Assembly (NCBI GenBank): GCA_964486335.1
Contig: CAZAMB010000020.1
Coordinates: forward strand, 1-61,920
DNA length: 61,920 nucleotides
Direction of reading: 5' to 3'
Source of the DNA: CAZAMB01 sp964486335
GTDB lineage: Bacteria; Planctomycetota; Phycisphaerae; UBA1845
Positions 34,875-42,681 of this stretch are shown piece by piece. The position numbers and the translations under genes were made by a program. A model generated the notes under the pieces. The model was not told where the DNA came from, ran no database searches, and was given only the letters and a program-made list of their open reading frames with translations. Each line of letters starts with the position of its first letter. Position 1 is the stretch's first letter.

Positions 34875-35075
34875 ATGAAGACAAGACTACTCACCGTTTC
34901 GCGGCGAACATGGGCTTTGGCCGCGGCTGGGTTGGCGGGAACAGCGTTCGGAACGTCCTGCACGACCGCAGAGATCAATGCATTCCTCGCCGGCGTTCAG
35001 GTCGTGACCGACCAGCTGACTGAAGATGACGACATCAGTTTCGGCGACTGGCTTTCCAGCGAACTCAACGACTAA
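34875..35075 (+). CDS. Small exported protein of unknown function (66 aa)
   Basis: AAGGAG lies seven to eight bases before this ATG (a second ATG is three bases earlier). The N-terminus K-T-R-L-L-T-V-S-R-R-T-W-A-L-A-A-A-G-L-A is a short signal peptide with two Arg before the hydrophobic core; it ends near F-G-T-S-C-T-T, where Cys could be a weak lipobox. The mature part of about 38 residues is acidic (L-T-E-D-D-D-I-S-F-G-D-W-L). I do not recognise a family. The good ribosome binding site and signal peptide support a real gene. Confidence 0.6.
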   Translation: MKTRLLTVSRRTWALAAAGLAGTAFGTSCTTAEINAFLAGVQVVTDQLTEDDDISFGDWLSSELND

Positions 35076-35188
35076 TCAAAGAAGACACGGCTGGGAGGCC
35101 CGAAATCCAAGGTGGGAACTCCAATGGCGGCGAGCGTGAGCAAGGATGCGAACGCCGCCGCGCCCCAAAGGCCACTTCGCCGAAGCGT

Positions 35189-35575
35189 TCACGGGTTTGG
35201 CGGAGCGAGCACAGCGGTCAGCGGACGATCCTGTCCCGGTACTTTTAGCACCAATTCCAGCCGACCATCCAAACGACGCCGGGTTTGATACACAACCGCC
35301 GTTCCCTTGGACGGAGCCATGCGGAGCTCCCTTCCCTTCCGTTGGGCTTGGCCGGTGGTCGTATGCTGCTTGCCAGTCATCCGGCCGTCCGCATCAAACA
35401 TCCCGGTCGCGGTGTATTTTCCCTGATCGTCGAACGAGACTTGCCTGAACGGAAACGAAGCGCCTTCGGGATGCACTTCGACGACCTCCCACGAACCCGC
35501 CATGTTCGTCGAGCAACCAACGAGCAGCGCGGTTAGAAACCCTGCGTAGCGTTGCATGGAGTATCGTCGAAACAT
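35189..35575 (-). CDS. Small lipoprotein of unknown function
   Basis: The 128-residue protein has a signal peptide M-F-R-R-Y-S-M-Q-R-Y-A-G-F-L-T-A-L-L-V-G-C with a good lipobox (L-V-G-C) about residue 21. The mature domain, about 105 residues, is rich in beta-strand pattern (G-S-W-E-V-V-E-V-H-P; F-D-D-Q-G-K-Y-T-A-T-G-M-F; R-L-E-L-V-L-K-V) and resembles small lipocalin-like DUF lipoproteins that begin M-x-G-x-W. ATG 35575 was chosen over a TTG two codons upstream and an ATG six codons downstream. Location would be the cell membrane or periplasm; the function is unknown. Confidence 0.65.
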   Translation of the reverse strand: MFRRYSMQRYAGFLTALLVGCSTNMAGSWEVVEVHPEGASFPFRQVSFDDQGKYTATGMFDADGRMTGKQHTTTGQAQRKGRELRMAPSKGTAVVYQTRRRLDGRLELVLKVPGQDRPLTAVLAPPNP

Positions 35576-35734
35576 GTCCAAGCTGCCTACCGAAAACCCT
35601 GACGATCACAACCCAATCGAGCTGCCGTGATAAACGGCGCCGTGGGAATCCCCTGCCATTTATCCGTCGGCGTTCGCCATTGTCAATCATCCTGAGCCGG
35701 CGATGTCGCCGACTGCGGACGAGATTCTCTCCGG

Positions 35735-35763
35735 TTGCCGCCGGAGTTCGATCTACCTATACT
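35735..35763 (+). promoter_or_regulatory. Probable promoter of the FmdB-like operon
   Basis: TTGCCG at 35735-35740 and TATACT at 35758-35763 are separated by exactly 17 bases. The predicted leader is about 43 bases. The form TTGnnn-N17-TATACT is the same as at folE. Confidence 0.55.
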
Positions 35764-35812
35764 CGACTTGAATCGCCCGGAGTTCAACCGTTTTAGCGAA
35801 CGGTACAACACA

Positions 35813-36040
35813 ATGCCGATGTACGAATACCATTGTGCTTCCTGCGAACTTGAGTTCGAGCACCTTGCGCGGAGCGCCGACGAGCGTGATTCCGTCCAAT
35901 GTCCCCGATGCGGCGAGAAGAAGTCTCGCCGAAAGTTGAGTGTTTTTTCCGCGCGCTCCGGGCATTCCGGGGGCGTGCCGGCTTCGAACGGCGGCGGATG
36001 CGGCCGTTGCGGTGACCCTCATGGCCCCTGTTCCCTCTGA
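35813..36040 (+). CDS. FmdB-type zinc ribbon protein
   Basis: A 75-residue protein starting M-P-M-Y-E-Y-H-C-A-S-C-E-L-E-F-E, then V-Q-C-P-R-C-G, the four-Cys FmdB/regulatory zinc ribbon. The tail is Gly/Cys-rich (G-G-G-C-G-R-C-G-D-P-H-G-P-C). FmdB-like proteins were named for regulation of formamide/amide genes, but most are uncharacterised. ATG 35813 was chosen from the family N-terminus; the frame extends to 35735 through the promoter. Its 3' end overlaps the next gene by 20 bases, indicating coupling. Confidence 0.8.
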   Translation: MPMYEYHCASCELEFEHLARSADERDSVQCPRCGEKKSRRKLSVFSARSGHSGGVPASNGGGCGRCGDPHGPCSL

Positions 36041-36512
36041 ATCCGCCAATCGTGAAGCCTCCACCATCCTCGCCGACCCGGCGGCGCTGGGCCGCGTCGT
36101 CGGTTCCGGGCTGCTCTCTTGGATCCTTCCCGGCCTGGGACATCTGTTCATCGGCGACCGGACCCGCGGGATCATCTGCATGGTGACGATCGTCGTGACG
36201 TTCTGGAGCGGCGTGGCCATCGGCGGAGTTCGAGGGACGATCGACCCGCACGAGCGATCACTTTGGTTCATGGCCCAGGTCTGCTCCGGCGGCAACGTCG
36301 GGGTTGCCTATTTGCTTCGCGGTGACGCGCCCAAGGCTTCGCGAAGCGTCAGTGCGGCGCAGGTCGCGGCGATGGCGGGACCGTGGGCGTCGGCCGATAT
36401 CGGCGTGCACTACACCGGCGTGGCCGGACTGCTCAACCTTCTCGTGATCCTTGACGCCCTGGGCCGCGCGGAGCGTCGCCGGCCCGATCGACGACCGACG
36501 GGAGTGACGTAG
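36021..36512 (+). CDS. Small integral membrane protein, DUF6677-like
   Basis: The 163-residue protein has three to four membrane segments. The first carries S-W-I-L-P-G-L-G-H-L-F-I-G-D-R-T-R-G-I-I, a pattern seen in planctomycete DUF6677 and TM2-like proteins (xxPGxGHxxxGxxxxG). An acidic loop and a final segment (V-A-G-L-L-N-L-L-V-I-L-D-A-L) follow. The ATG lies inside the FmdB gene, with a 20-base overlap. The function is unknown. The following small membrane-protein gene starts two bases after the stop. Confidence 0.7.
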   Translation: MAPVPSESANREASTILADPAALGRVVGSGLLSWILPGLGHLFIGDRTRGIICMVTIVVTFWSGVAIGGVRGTIDPHERSLWFMAQVCSGGNVGVAYLLRGDAPKASRSVSAAQVAAMAGPWASADIGVHYTGVAGLLNLLVILDALGRAERRRPDRRPTGVT

Positions 36513-36514
36513 CG

Positions 36515-36739
36515 ATGTCACTACTCGCCATGTTCACCACTGGATTGGAGTTGCCGGGCTTTCCGCGGTTCCTGCTGATGGTCCCGTTGTGCCTGAGCGT
36601 GGCGATCATTTACAAGGCCACTCGACTGGATGACGTGCGGCAGATTCCGAAGGCGGTTCTGGCGCTGTGGGTCACGATCGTGCTGGGCATGGTCGGCGTC
36701 GGGGTGGGCATGTGGGTCTTGTTCACATTTCTCGTTTGA
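36515..36739 (+). CDS. Small two-helix membrane protein (74 aa)
   Basis: The protein has two hydrophobic segments, F-P-R-F-L-L-M-V-P-L-C-L-S-V-A-I-I-Y near residue 16 and A-V-L-A-L-W-V-T-I-V-L-G-M-V-G-V-G-V-G near residue 46, joined by a short charged loop (K-A-T-R-L-D-D-V-R-Q-I). The gene begins two bases after the preceding stop and is surely co-transcribed with it. No family is recognised; the two genes may encode partners. Confidence 0.65.
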   Translation: MSLLAMFTTGLELPGFPRFLLMVPLCLSVAIIYKATRLDDVRQIPKAVLALWVTIVLGMVGVGVGMWVLFTFLV

Positions 36740-36768
36740 GCGTGAAAAGGCGCGAGAGGGCACCGACG

Positions 36769-36784
36769 GTGCATCAAGATGCAC
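36769..36784. repeat. REP-like palindrome, copy 1
   Basis: GTGCATC-AA-GATGCAC is a perfect 7-bp dyad between two convergent genes. Copies 2 (37683) and 3 (about 38045) share its core, and the sequence after it (CTACGCGACT) recurs after copy 3. It may also end transcription from both sides. Confidence 0.6.
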
Positions 36785-36785
36785 G

Positions 36786-37637
36786 CTACGCGACTCGTAA
36801 ATGATTCACGGTTTTCCGCGCACGTCCATCTTCGCGCACGAGGTAAATAACTTCCCCGACAAGCCACCAAATCACAGCCCCAATTACTCCGCTCCAAACC
36901 CAAAGCCTCGTTACAGACACCGAACTGCAGACCGCTCGAAGCGGCAAAGCCAGGGTAATGATCGCACAAACCGGCAATTCCGCCGATCGGCCAAGTGATC
37001 CTTCTAGGGCAATGACGATAAATGCGCATGCTTGACCCAAGACCCCACCGCAAATCAAATAGCGCGCGCGAGTCTTTAGCGTCAGGCCAGATCGAACACT
37101 GCGTTCGGTTTCGAAAAACGCCCCACATTCTGGGCAACGACCCTTGATCTGACCCCTTACGTCGTAAGCGCACCAAGCACACATACTTCTTCGTAGGCGC
37201 GCATTGCGGCGAAGCGGACCTGCAAGGAAGATCCAGAGGGGATAGGGGAAGCAGGCAAGAACAACAAGACGAAGAGAACAGTCGAATTCGTTGTAGCGCA
37301 CGGCGCGTCTCGAGCCTGTCAAGTGGTCGATGGGCCTCCCTCTTTCTTGATTGGGACTTTGACTTCCCAATAAGCTGGCCCCATTCAGATTACGACTTGC
37401 AATTATCACGCGACCGTTAGAAACGGTTACGCCCAAGCGAATACTTGTTGTTACGTCGGCAGTAATGTACCATTTGCCAACTCCACCCTTCGAAATCGCT
37501 TCGCTCGCCCGCACGCCAGAAAAGCTGACACAATTCGCAAAGAGGCCTGCCGGAATGAGGGCTAACAGCGATACAATGAGCACAGTTCGCGCGGCTGATT
37601 GCCGATTGCCATACGCATTTCCGCTTAAGGTATACAT
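36786..37637 (-). CDS. Membrane protein with CxxC-YDxRG-CPECG zinc ribbon (283 aa)
   Basis: The N-terminus has one membrane segment (T-V-L-I-V-S-L-L-A-L-I-P-A-G-L-F), followed by an extracytoplasmic part of about 90 residues and a second segment (L-V-V-L-A-C-F-P-Y-P-L-W-I-F-L). A cytoplasmic ribbon C-A-W-C-A-Y-D-V-R-G-Q-I-K-G-R-C-P-E-C-G comes next, then three further hydrophobic segments. The same ribbon occurs in the 38230 gene, and this motif is common in uncharacterised planctomycete membrane proteins. Codon use is less GC-biased than in neighbouring genes, suggesting an accessory gene. REP-like palindromes lie at both ends. The function is unknown. Confidence 0.6.
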   Translation of the reverse strand: MYTLSGNAYGNRQSAARTVLIVSLLALIPAGLFANCVSFSGVRASEAISKGGVGKWYITADVTTSIRLGVTVSNGRVIIASRNLNGASLLGSQSPNQERGRPIDHLTGSRRAVRYNEFDCSLRLVVLACFPYPLWIFLAGPLRRNARLRRSMCAWCAYDVRGQIKGRCPECGAFFETERSVRSGLTLKTRARYLICGGVLGQACAFIVIALEGSLGRSAELPVCAIITLALPLRAVCSSVSVTRLWVWSGVIGAVIWWLVGEVIYLVREDGRARKTVNHLRVA

Positions 37638-37682
37638 GAATCAGGCGGAGGCCTTTGCCCCCGGCACAATGCAGCCAAGTAG

Positions 37683-37700
37683 GGTGCATCCTGATGCACC
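37683..37700. repeat. REP-like palindrome, copy 2
   Basis: GGTGCATC-CT-GATGCACC is a perfect 8-bp dyad, with the same core as copy 1. It lies about 50-65 bases ahead of the transposase remnant, where REP sequences of RAYT elements are normally found. Confidence 0.65.
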
Positions 37701-37745
37701 ATTTGCGGAAGCATTGATCGCTCGTCCGCCCAACGGAATCATACC

Positions 37746-38035
37746 GCCGTACCGCGGCATTTGCGACGGAAAATCGACGAGGCCACGTATTCTTTCACCG
37801 TTGTCATCCAGCTCCGGCGTCCCCTGTTCGCCGATCGGCGCTGCCGCCAACGGCTCGGCGTGGCTTTTCGACAGGCCCGTGAGGCCCGGCCCTTTGAGAT
37901 CGACGCCATCGATTTGCTTCCGCACCATGCGCACGTTGTCATGCGCCCCTTGACGGGGTGGATTACTTCAAACCTTGGTGGAGAACCAAGCCGACGTTGA
38001 CCGCTTATGTTCTTTATCGTAGAGGTTTCGCATAG
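37746..38035 (+). pseudogene. Decayed REP-associated tyrosine transposase (RAYT, TnpA_REP)
   Basis: Reading from 37746 gives A-V-P-R-H-L-R-R-K-I-D-E-A-T-Y-S-F-T-V-V, then L-R-R-P-L-F-A-D, A-F-R-Q-A-R-E-A-R-P-F-E-I-D-A-I, and L-L-P-H-H-A-H-V-V-M, which contains the HxH (HUH) metal motif of Y1 transposases. This matches the known RAYT pattern (TYFFTVV, RPLL, RPFEIDAIVLLPDHLH). After the HUH motif the frame shifts by one base near 37950; the continuation L-D-G-V-D-Y-F-K-P-W-W-R-T-K-P-T-L-T-A-Y-V-L is in another frame and ends at 38035. No good start codon exists and the gene is about half the usual length, so it is dead. REP-like palindromes flank it. Confidence 0.65.
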
Positions 38036-38041
38036 CTCAAG

Positions 38042-38080
38042 GAGTATCAAGATGCGCGCTATCGGCCTACGCGACTGGAA
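38042..38080. repeat. Degenerate REP-like unit, copy 3
   Basis: TATCAAGATGCGCGCT followed by CTACGCGACTGG resembles copy 1 (GCATCAAGATGCACGCTACGCGACTCG) with a five-to-seven-base insertion. The dyad is reduced to ATC-AA-GAT. It begins seven bases after the transposase remnant ends. Confidence 0.45.
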
Positions 38081-38229
38081 ATCAGAAACTGGAGACTGGA
38101 GAATCCCCGAAAACTTGACGTGAACGAGCCGCGAAGCCCGGTGACTATAGACGACATTGGTCTACTGCTTGTCCTGAATGTAGTCAAAGGGCGCGGCGAT
38201 TCCGCTTTCTCCTGTTCAGGCGGTTGAAG

Positions 38230-38814
38230 ATGCACTCAATTTTGCGTGTTGCTCTTTGGATGGGGCGAGTTGCCGGTGTCGCCTTGGGGTTTGTCTGCAT
38301 GGTGGCCTTGCTCATGATCTTGGTCTTGTGGGCGACAAGTCGCGCCGGCCCAATTTCTTATCGATGGTATCCTGGACCAGATCAGTGCCTGTATGTCACG
38401 AGCGAGTCCGGGCGTTTGCGCATGGGACAAATTAAGGGGTTTCCACACGGATTCGGGAAGGATCCCGAATACGTAGGTTGGCTGACAGCCTTGACCTATA
38501 TTTCAGAAACTCCGGTCACGCCGTCGATGCCGGCAGCACCGGGAGAATCGCTGACTGTATACGTCTGGGGCGCAATAGTGACATGCGCATTTGCGTCTGA
38601 GGAGATTGACGTAGAGGCCGTCAGCATCTCAAACTGGATACTATTTGGTGGTCTGTTCATTCCAGCGAGCTGCTTCTCTGTGTGGACGTTCCGCCTCGCA
38701 CGTCGATCCAGGCACCGCCACAAGAATCGGTGTATGGAGTGCGGCTACGATCTTCGCGGCACCCGCGATCCTCGATGCCCTGAATGTGGTACGGCTTTTG
38801 AGCCAGCCAAGTAG
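38230..38814 (+). CDS. Membrane protein with CxxCGYDLRG-CPECG zinc ribbon (194 aa)
   Basis: The ATG at 38230 gives M-H-S-I-L-R-V-A-L-W. A membrane segment spans about residues 14-38 (V-A-G-V-A-L-G-F-V-C-M-V-A-L-L-M-I-L-V-L-W), followed by an extracytoplasmic domain of about 100 residues and a second segment (N-W-I-L-F-G-G-L-F-I-P-A-S-C-F-S-V-W). A basic stretch leads to the C-terminal cytoplasmic ribbon C-M-E-C-G-Y-D-L-R-G-T-R-D-P-R-C-P-E-C-G. The ribbon is nearly the same as in the 36786 protein; the rest differs. It lies about 195 bases after the RAYT remnant. The function is unknown. Confidence 0.65.
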   Translation: MHSILRVALWMGRVAGVALGFVCMVALLMILVLWATSRAGPISYRWYPGPDQCLYVTSESGRLRMGQIKGFPHGFGKDPEYVGWLTALTYISETPVTPSMPAAPGESLTVYVWGAIVTCAFASEEIDVEAVSISNWILFGGLFIPASCFSVWTFRLARRSRHRHKNRCMECGYDLRGTRDPRCPECGTAFEPAK

Positions 38815-38889
38815 GTGGGGATAAAAGCCCATCTACGCGATGACCTGCCGGCGTGACGGGCGGGTGATTTTGTGGACAATCCCCTCGTC

Positions 38890-40218
38890 ATGGCCGATCG
38901 CCCTACTTTCGTCATCGTCGGAGGCGGACTGGGGGGCGCCCTGCTGGCGTGCTACCTCGGCAAGGCCGGCCACGCCACGCGCGTCTACGAAATGCGTGAC
39001 GACCTTCGCGGGTCCGAGGCCGGTGGGGGCCGCTCGATCAACCTGGCCCTTTCGTATCGGGGGCTGTCCGCGCTGGAATCCGTCGGACTTGTCGATGAGG
39101 TGCTCAGATCGGCGGTCCCGATGCGCGGGCGCATGATCCACGGCCGCACCGGCGAACTCGCGTTCCAGCCCTACGGCGTCTCCGATTCGCAGTCCATTAA
39201 TTCGGTTTCTCGCAACGGACTGAATGCCATTTTGCTGGAAAGCGCCGCGAAGTTCCCCAACGTCTCACTGCATTTCAACGAAAAATGCACTGGCGTGGAC
39301 CTGAACACGAACGAGCTGGAGTTCACCAATACGAAGTCGCGCCAATCCCAGCGAGTCCGCGCGGACGCGATTTTCTCCGCCGACGGAGCCTTCTCGGCCG
39401 TTCGAGCCGCGATGCAGAAACGGGATCGCTTCGACTATCGCCAGGATTATCTCGCTCACGGCTACAAGGAGCTGCACATCCCGCCGGGCGCGGGCGGCGC
39501 GTTTCAACTGGAGAAAAACGCTCTGCACATCTGGCCGCGAAAGTCGTTCATGACCATCGCCCTTCCCAACGCGGACGGATCGTTCACCGTGACGTGTTTC
39601 TGGCCGTTCGAAGGCCCCAACAGCTTCGCCGCCATCCGCAACGAATCCGATTTGATACGGTTTTTCGGCGAACAGTTCCCCGACGCCCTGCCGCTCATGC
39701 CGACGCTCGCCGATGATTTTTTCAACAACCCCACCGGATCGATGGTCACGATCCGCTGCCGACCGTGGCGCCTCGACGGCCGGGTCTGTCTCCTCGGCGA
39801 CGCGGCCCACGCACTGGTGCCGTTTTACGGTCAGGGAATGAACGCGGCTTTTGAGGATGTTTTGGTCCTTCACGAGTGCATGGAGCGGCACAAGTCCGAC
39901 CTTGGAATCGCGTTTGCGGAGTACGAAGCCCTTCGCAAGCCGAATGCCGACGCCATCGCCGATCTCGCCATCGGGAACTTCATCGAAATGCGCGACAAGA
40001 CGGGCTCGAAAGTCTTCCTGATGAAGAAGAAGGGGGAGAAGCTGCTCGCCCGGCTGCTGCCCGGCTGGTATTTGCCCCTTTACGGGATGGTCACGTTTTC
40101 CCGAATTCCTTACGCCGATGCGGTCGAGCGTGCCCGCCGCCAGAATCGAATCGTGGCGACCGTCGCCGGCATCGTCCTCGTTGCGATTCTCATGCTGCTG
40201 CTCGGCGGATTTCGTTGA
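38890..40218 (+). CDS. kmo: Kynurenine 3-monooxygenase
   Basis: An FAD- and NADPH-dependent hydroxylase making 3-hydroxykynurenine from kynurenine. The 442-residue protein has the Rossmann loop F-V-I-V-G-G-G-L-G-G-A-L-L-A near residue 7, G-G-G-R-S-I-N-L-A-L-S-Y-R-G (a KMO hallmark), S-V-S-R-N-G-L-N, F-S-A-D-G-A-F-S-A-V-R and the second FAD motif V-C-L-L-G-D-A-A-H-A-L-V-P-F-Y-G-Q-G-M-N-A-A-F-E-D. The C-terminus ends in one hydrophobic segment (V-A-G-I-V-L-V-A-I-L-M-L-L-L-G-G-F), a membrane anchor as in mitochondrial KMO. GTG 38872 is an alternative start. The dioxygenase gene follows 94 bases later. Confidence 0.92.
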   Translation: MADRPTFVIVGGGLGGALLACYLGKAGHATRVYEMRDDLRGSEAGGGRSINLALSYRGLSALESVGLVDEVLRSAVPMRGRMIHGRTGELAFQPYGVSDSQSINSVSRNGLNAILLESAAKFPNVSLHFNEKCTGVDLNTNELEFTNTKSRQSQRVRADAIFSADGAFSAVRAAMQKRDRFDYRQDYLAHGYKELHIPPGAGGAFQLEKNALHIWPRKSFMTIALPNADGSFTVTCFWPFEGPNSFAAIRNESDLIRFFGEQFPDALPLMPTLADDFFNNPTGSMVTIRCRPWRLDGRVCLLGDAAHALVPFYGQGMNAAFEDVLVLHECMERHKSDLGIAFAEYEALRKPNADAIADLAIGNFIEMRDKTGSKVFLMKKKGEKLLARLLPGWYLPLYGMVTFSRIPYADAVERARRQNRIVATVAGIVLVAILMLLLGGFR

Positions 40219-40312
40219 CCAGGCGTAACGACGCGCTTGCGACGCCGTCACTTGGCGTCCAGAATAGGCACGGTACGCGTCCATCCGCCCGAAGCCGAAG
40301 GAGTGCCGCAAC

Positions 40313-41095
40313 GTGACACTTACCTACTGGTCCTACCTTGAGTTGGAGGATTTGCTCAATCTTCAGCACCCTCGATCAGACCCGCCGGAGCACGACGAAA
40401 CGCTGTTCATCGTCATCCATCAGACGTATGAGCTTTGGTTCAAGCTGCTTCTCCACGAACTCGACAAAATCAAACGAGACCTGTCCGGGAATGAACTCTA
40501 CGGCGCGATCCACACGTTTAAACGCATTCGAACGGTAATGAAGTCGCTCGTTCAACAGGTGGACATTCTCGAAACCATGACCCCCATGTCGTTCACGAGT
40601 TTCCGCAATCGGCTCGACACGGCCTCCGGCTTTCAATCGGCCCTGTTTCGAGAACTCGAATTCATGCTCGGCTACAAGCGGCCCGACATGCTCAAGTACG
40701 TCGCCAAGGACGCTCCGCGACGCGACGAGATCGAGCGGCGTCTGAACGAACCCAGCCTCGTCGATCACTTTTACGATTTCCTCGAAAAACGCGGCGCGTC
40801 TGTCCCCTCCGACCTTCGCACCAACGATCCGGCGCTGGCGACGCAGCCCAGTGCCGTCGTTCAGGACGCCATTTTCAATCTCTACAAAAACCATCCCGAC
40901 ATCGCCATCCTGTTCGAGCTGATGACCGACTTCGACGAAGGATTGCAGGAATGGCGATATCGGCACATCAAGCTCGTCGAGCGCACCATCGGAGCCAAGC
41001 GCGGCACGGGCGGATCGCTCGGCGTTGAGTTTCTCAAGGAATCGCTTTTCAAGCCGATCTTTCCCGACCTCTGGGCCGTCCGACATCGACTCTGA
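40313..41095 (+). CDS. kynA: Tryptophan 2,3-dioxygenase
   Basis: A heme enzyme that opens the indole ring of tryptophan to N-formylkynurenine. The 260-residue protein has H-D-E-T-L-F-I-V-I-H-Q-T-Y-E-L-W-F-K near residue 27 (substrate contacts), M-T-P-M-S-F-T-S-F-R-N-R-L (Arg binding the carboxylate), S-G-F-Q-S and W-R-Y-R-H-I-K-L-V-E-R-T-I-G with the heme His, then K-R-G-T-G-G-S-L-G. The length is typical. The Met is an ATG or GTG just before T-L-T-Y-W-S-Y-L. With kmo it supplies two oxygenase steps of the kynurenine route. Formamidase, kynureninase and 3-HAO genes are not in the window. Confidence 0.94.
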   Translation: MTLTYWSYLELEDLLNLQHPRSDPPEHDETLFIVIHQTYELWFKLLLHELDKIKRDLSGNELYGAIHTFKRIRTVMKSLVQQVDILETMTPMSFTSFRNRLDTASGFQSALFRELEFMLGYKRPDMLKYVAKDAPRRDEIERRLNEPSLVDHFYDFLEKRGASVPSDLRTNDPALATQPSAVVQDAIFNLYKNHPDIAILFELMTDFDEGLQEWRYRHIKLVERTIGAKRGTGGSLGVEFLKESLFKPIFPDLWAVRHRL

Positions 41096-41319
41096 GCAAC
41101 CCGCGCCGGCGCGCGTGCGAACGCCGGATCGGCCCATCCAGCACTTGCGCGACCATGTCGGGAATCCCGGAGCATTCGCGGCTCCTATCTTTCAATGGAT
41201 CACTTCGTAGAATAGGAATGGAGCGCGCGTGGGGAAGATCGCTGTGCGACTCCTGAGCGACGATCAACCGAAAACCAGACCGTCTTGCCGGATGTGCTTA
41301 CGGGCGGAGAATCATCGGG

Positions 41320-42681
41320 GTGGACATCCTGCAGGTCGCAACGCTTCCTTTTCTTTCACGCCGGAACTTCGTTCGTGAATATGTACATCTGCTCCCGTGG
41401 AGCGTGTTGGCCGGACTCGTCGAGGGTCAGTTCGCCAGCGTCGTCGTCACCAAGACCTTTCACGGCAGCTCGTTTCTGATTTCACTCGCGGCGGCCATGC
41501 CTTATGCGGCCTACGTTTCCAGCCTTTTCTGGGGCATGCTTTGTGTCGGACGGCCCAAGGTACGGCTCGCGGTGATCTGCGGCGCGGGAACCGCCCTGTG
41601 CGCCGGATTCGCCGGCGCCATTCCTCTGACGGAGTGGGGCGGCGTCTGGTTCATCGCGCAGATCGCCGCGGCCCAAGTTTTCCTCGCGGGGGTCGTGACG
41701 GTCCGCGCCGCGATCTGGAAGTCCAATTATCCGCCGAGCGATCGCGGGCAGATTGCGGCTCGGCTTCAGACCATTCGCTCCGTCATCAGCGTGGTGTCCG
41801 TCCAGACGGCCTCGGTGTTTTGCGATCGCGACCCTTCGGCTTACCGATTCGTTTACCCGATCGCGGCCCTTTCGGGGTTGGTCGGAGTCTTGTTGCTCAC
41901 GCGCATCCGGATTCGGCGCGAACGGTCGGAACTGGGAGGTCGGCAAGCCTCCTCGTCCAACGGCGTGCCGCGCAGCGCGCTCGCGGAGCCGTTCAGCATG
42001 ACGGCGTTGCTGTCGCCCGGCCATGCCTTTTCGCAGATGTGGCGCGTGTTGCGCGAGGATCGACGGTTCGGGACGTATCAGGTCGCGCAGTCGCTGCACG
42101 GCGCGGCCAACCTGATGACCATTGCCATCATCGTCGCCGTCATTTCACGCGATTTGCCCCTCGGCGGACGATTCGGATTCTGGATCAGCGCCGGCCTCAT
42201 CACCACGTTGCCGGTGCTCGCCCTTCTGGGAAGCCTCGGACGATGGGGCGCGTTGTTCGATTCGCTCGGAGTGCTCCGCTTTCGTGTCGTCAACGTTGTG
42301 TGTTGGACGATGGCGCTCATGCTTGGCCTGGTCGGTTCCGTCCTGACCATCGCCGCGGCCCATGGAGACCCCACGTTTTTCATCGCCGCGGTTGCGGTGT
42401 TCGGGGTTCGCGGCGTTGTCAACGGCATCGCCCAGGCCGGTGGATCGCTGGCGTGGAACCTCGGCCACCTGCATTTCGCTTCGGCGGATAACGCGGAGGT
42501 CTACATGGGGGTTCACGTTTTCCTTGCGGGGGTTCGCGGGCTGATCGCCCCGCTTGCGGGAATGTGGCTTTGGACCGCTGTCGGCTGGTGGGCGTGGGTC
42601 GTCGCGATCATCATGGCGCTCAGCAGTCTTTGGATGTACGTTGAACTCGCCAAGGACGGCGAGCACACGCCAAACGTCTAG
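41320..42681 (+). CDS. MFS-like membrane transporter (453 aa)
   Basis: A GTG start with GGAG about ten bases upstream gives a protein with ten to twelve hydrophobic segments in two halves. The first half has E-Y-V-H-L-L-P-W-S-V-L-A-G-L-V-E-G and several Ala/Gly/Val helices. A polar loop of about 50 residues at 205-255 separates the halves, and the second half includes V-V-A-I-I-M-A-L-S-S-L-W near the end. This is the architecture of the major facilitator superfamily, and similar proteins are annotated as MFS transporters in planctomycetes. Substrate cannot be inferred. It follows kynA on the same strand by 224 bases, so linkage to tryptophan metabolism is only possible. Confidence 0.65.
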   Translation: MDILQVATLPFLSRRNFVREYVHLLPWSVLAGLVEGQFASVVVTKTFHGSSFLISLAAAMPYAAYVSSLFWGMLCVGRPKVRLAVICGAGTALCAGFAGAIPLTEWGGVWFIAQIAAAQVFLAGVVTVRAAIWKSNYPPSDRGQIAARLQTIRSVISVVSVQTASVFCDRDPSAYRFVYPIAALSGLVGVLLLTRIRIRRERSELGGRQASSSNGVPRSALAEPFSMTALLSPGHAFSQMWRVLREDRRFGTYQVAQSLHGAANLMTIAIIVAVISRDLPLGGRFGFWISAGLITTLPVLALLGSLGRWGALFDSLGVLRFRVVNVVCWTMALMLGLVGSVLTIAAAHGDPTFFIAAVAVFGVRGVVNGIAQAGGSLAWNLGHLHFASADNAEVYMGVHVFLAGVRGLIAPLAGMWLWTAVGWWAWVVAIIMALSSLWMYVELAKDGEHTPNV

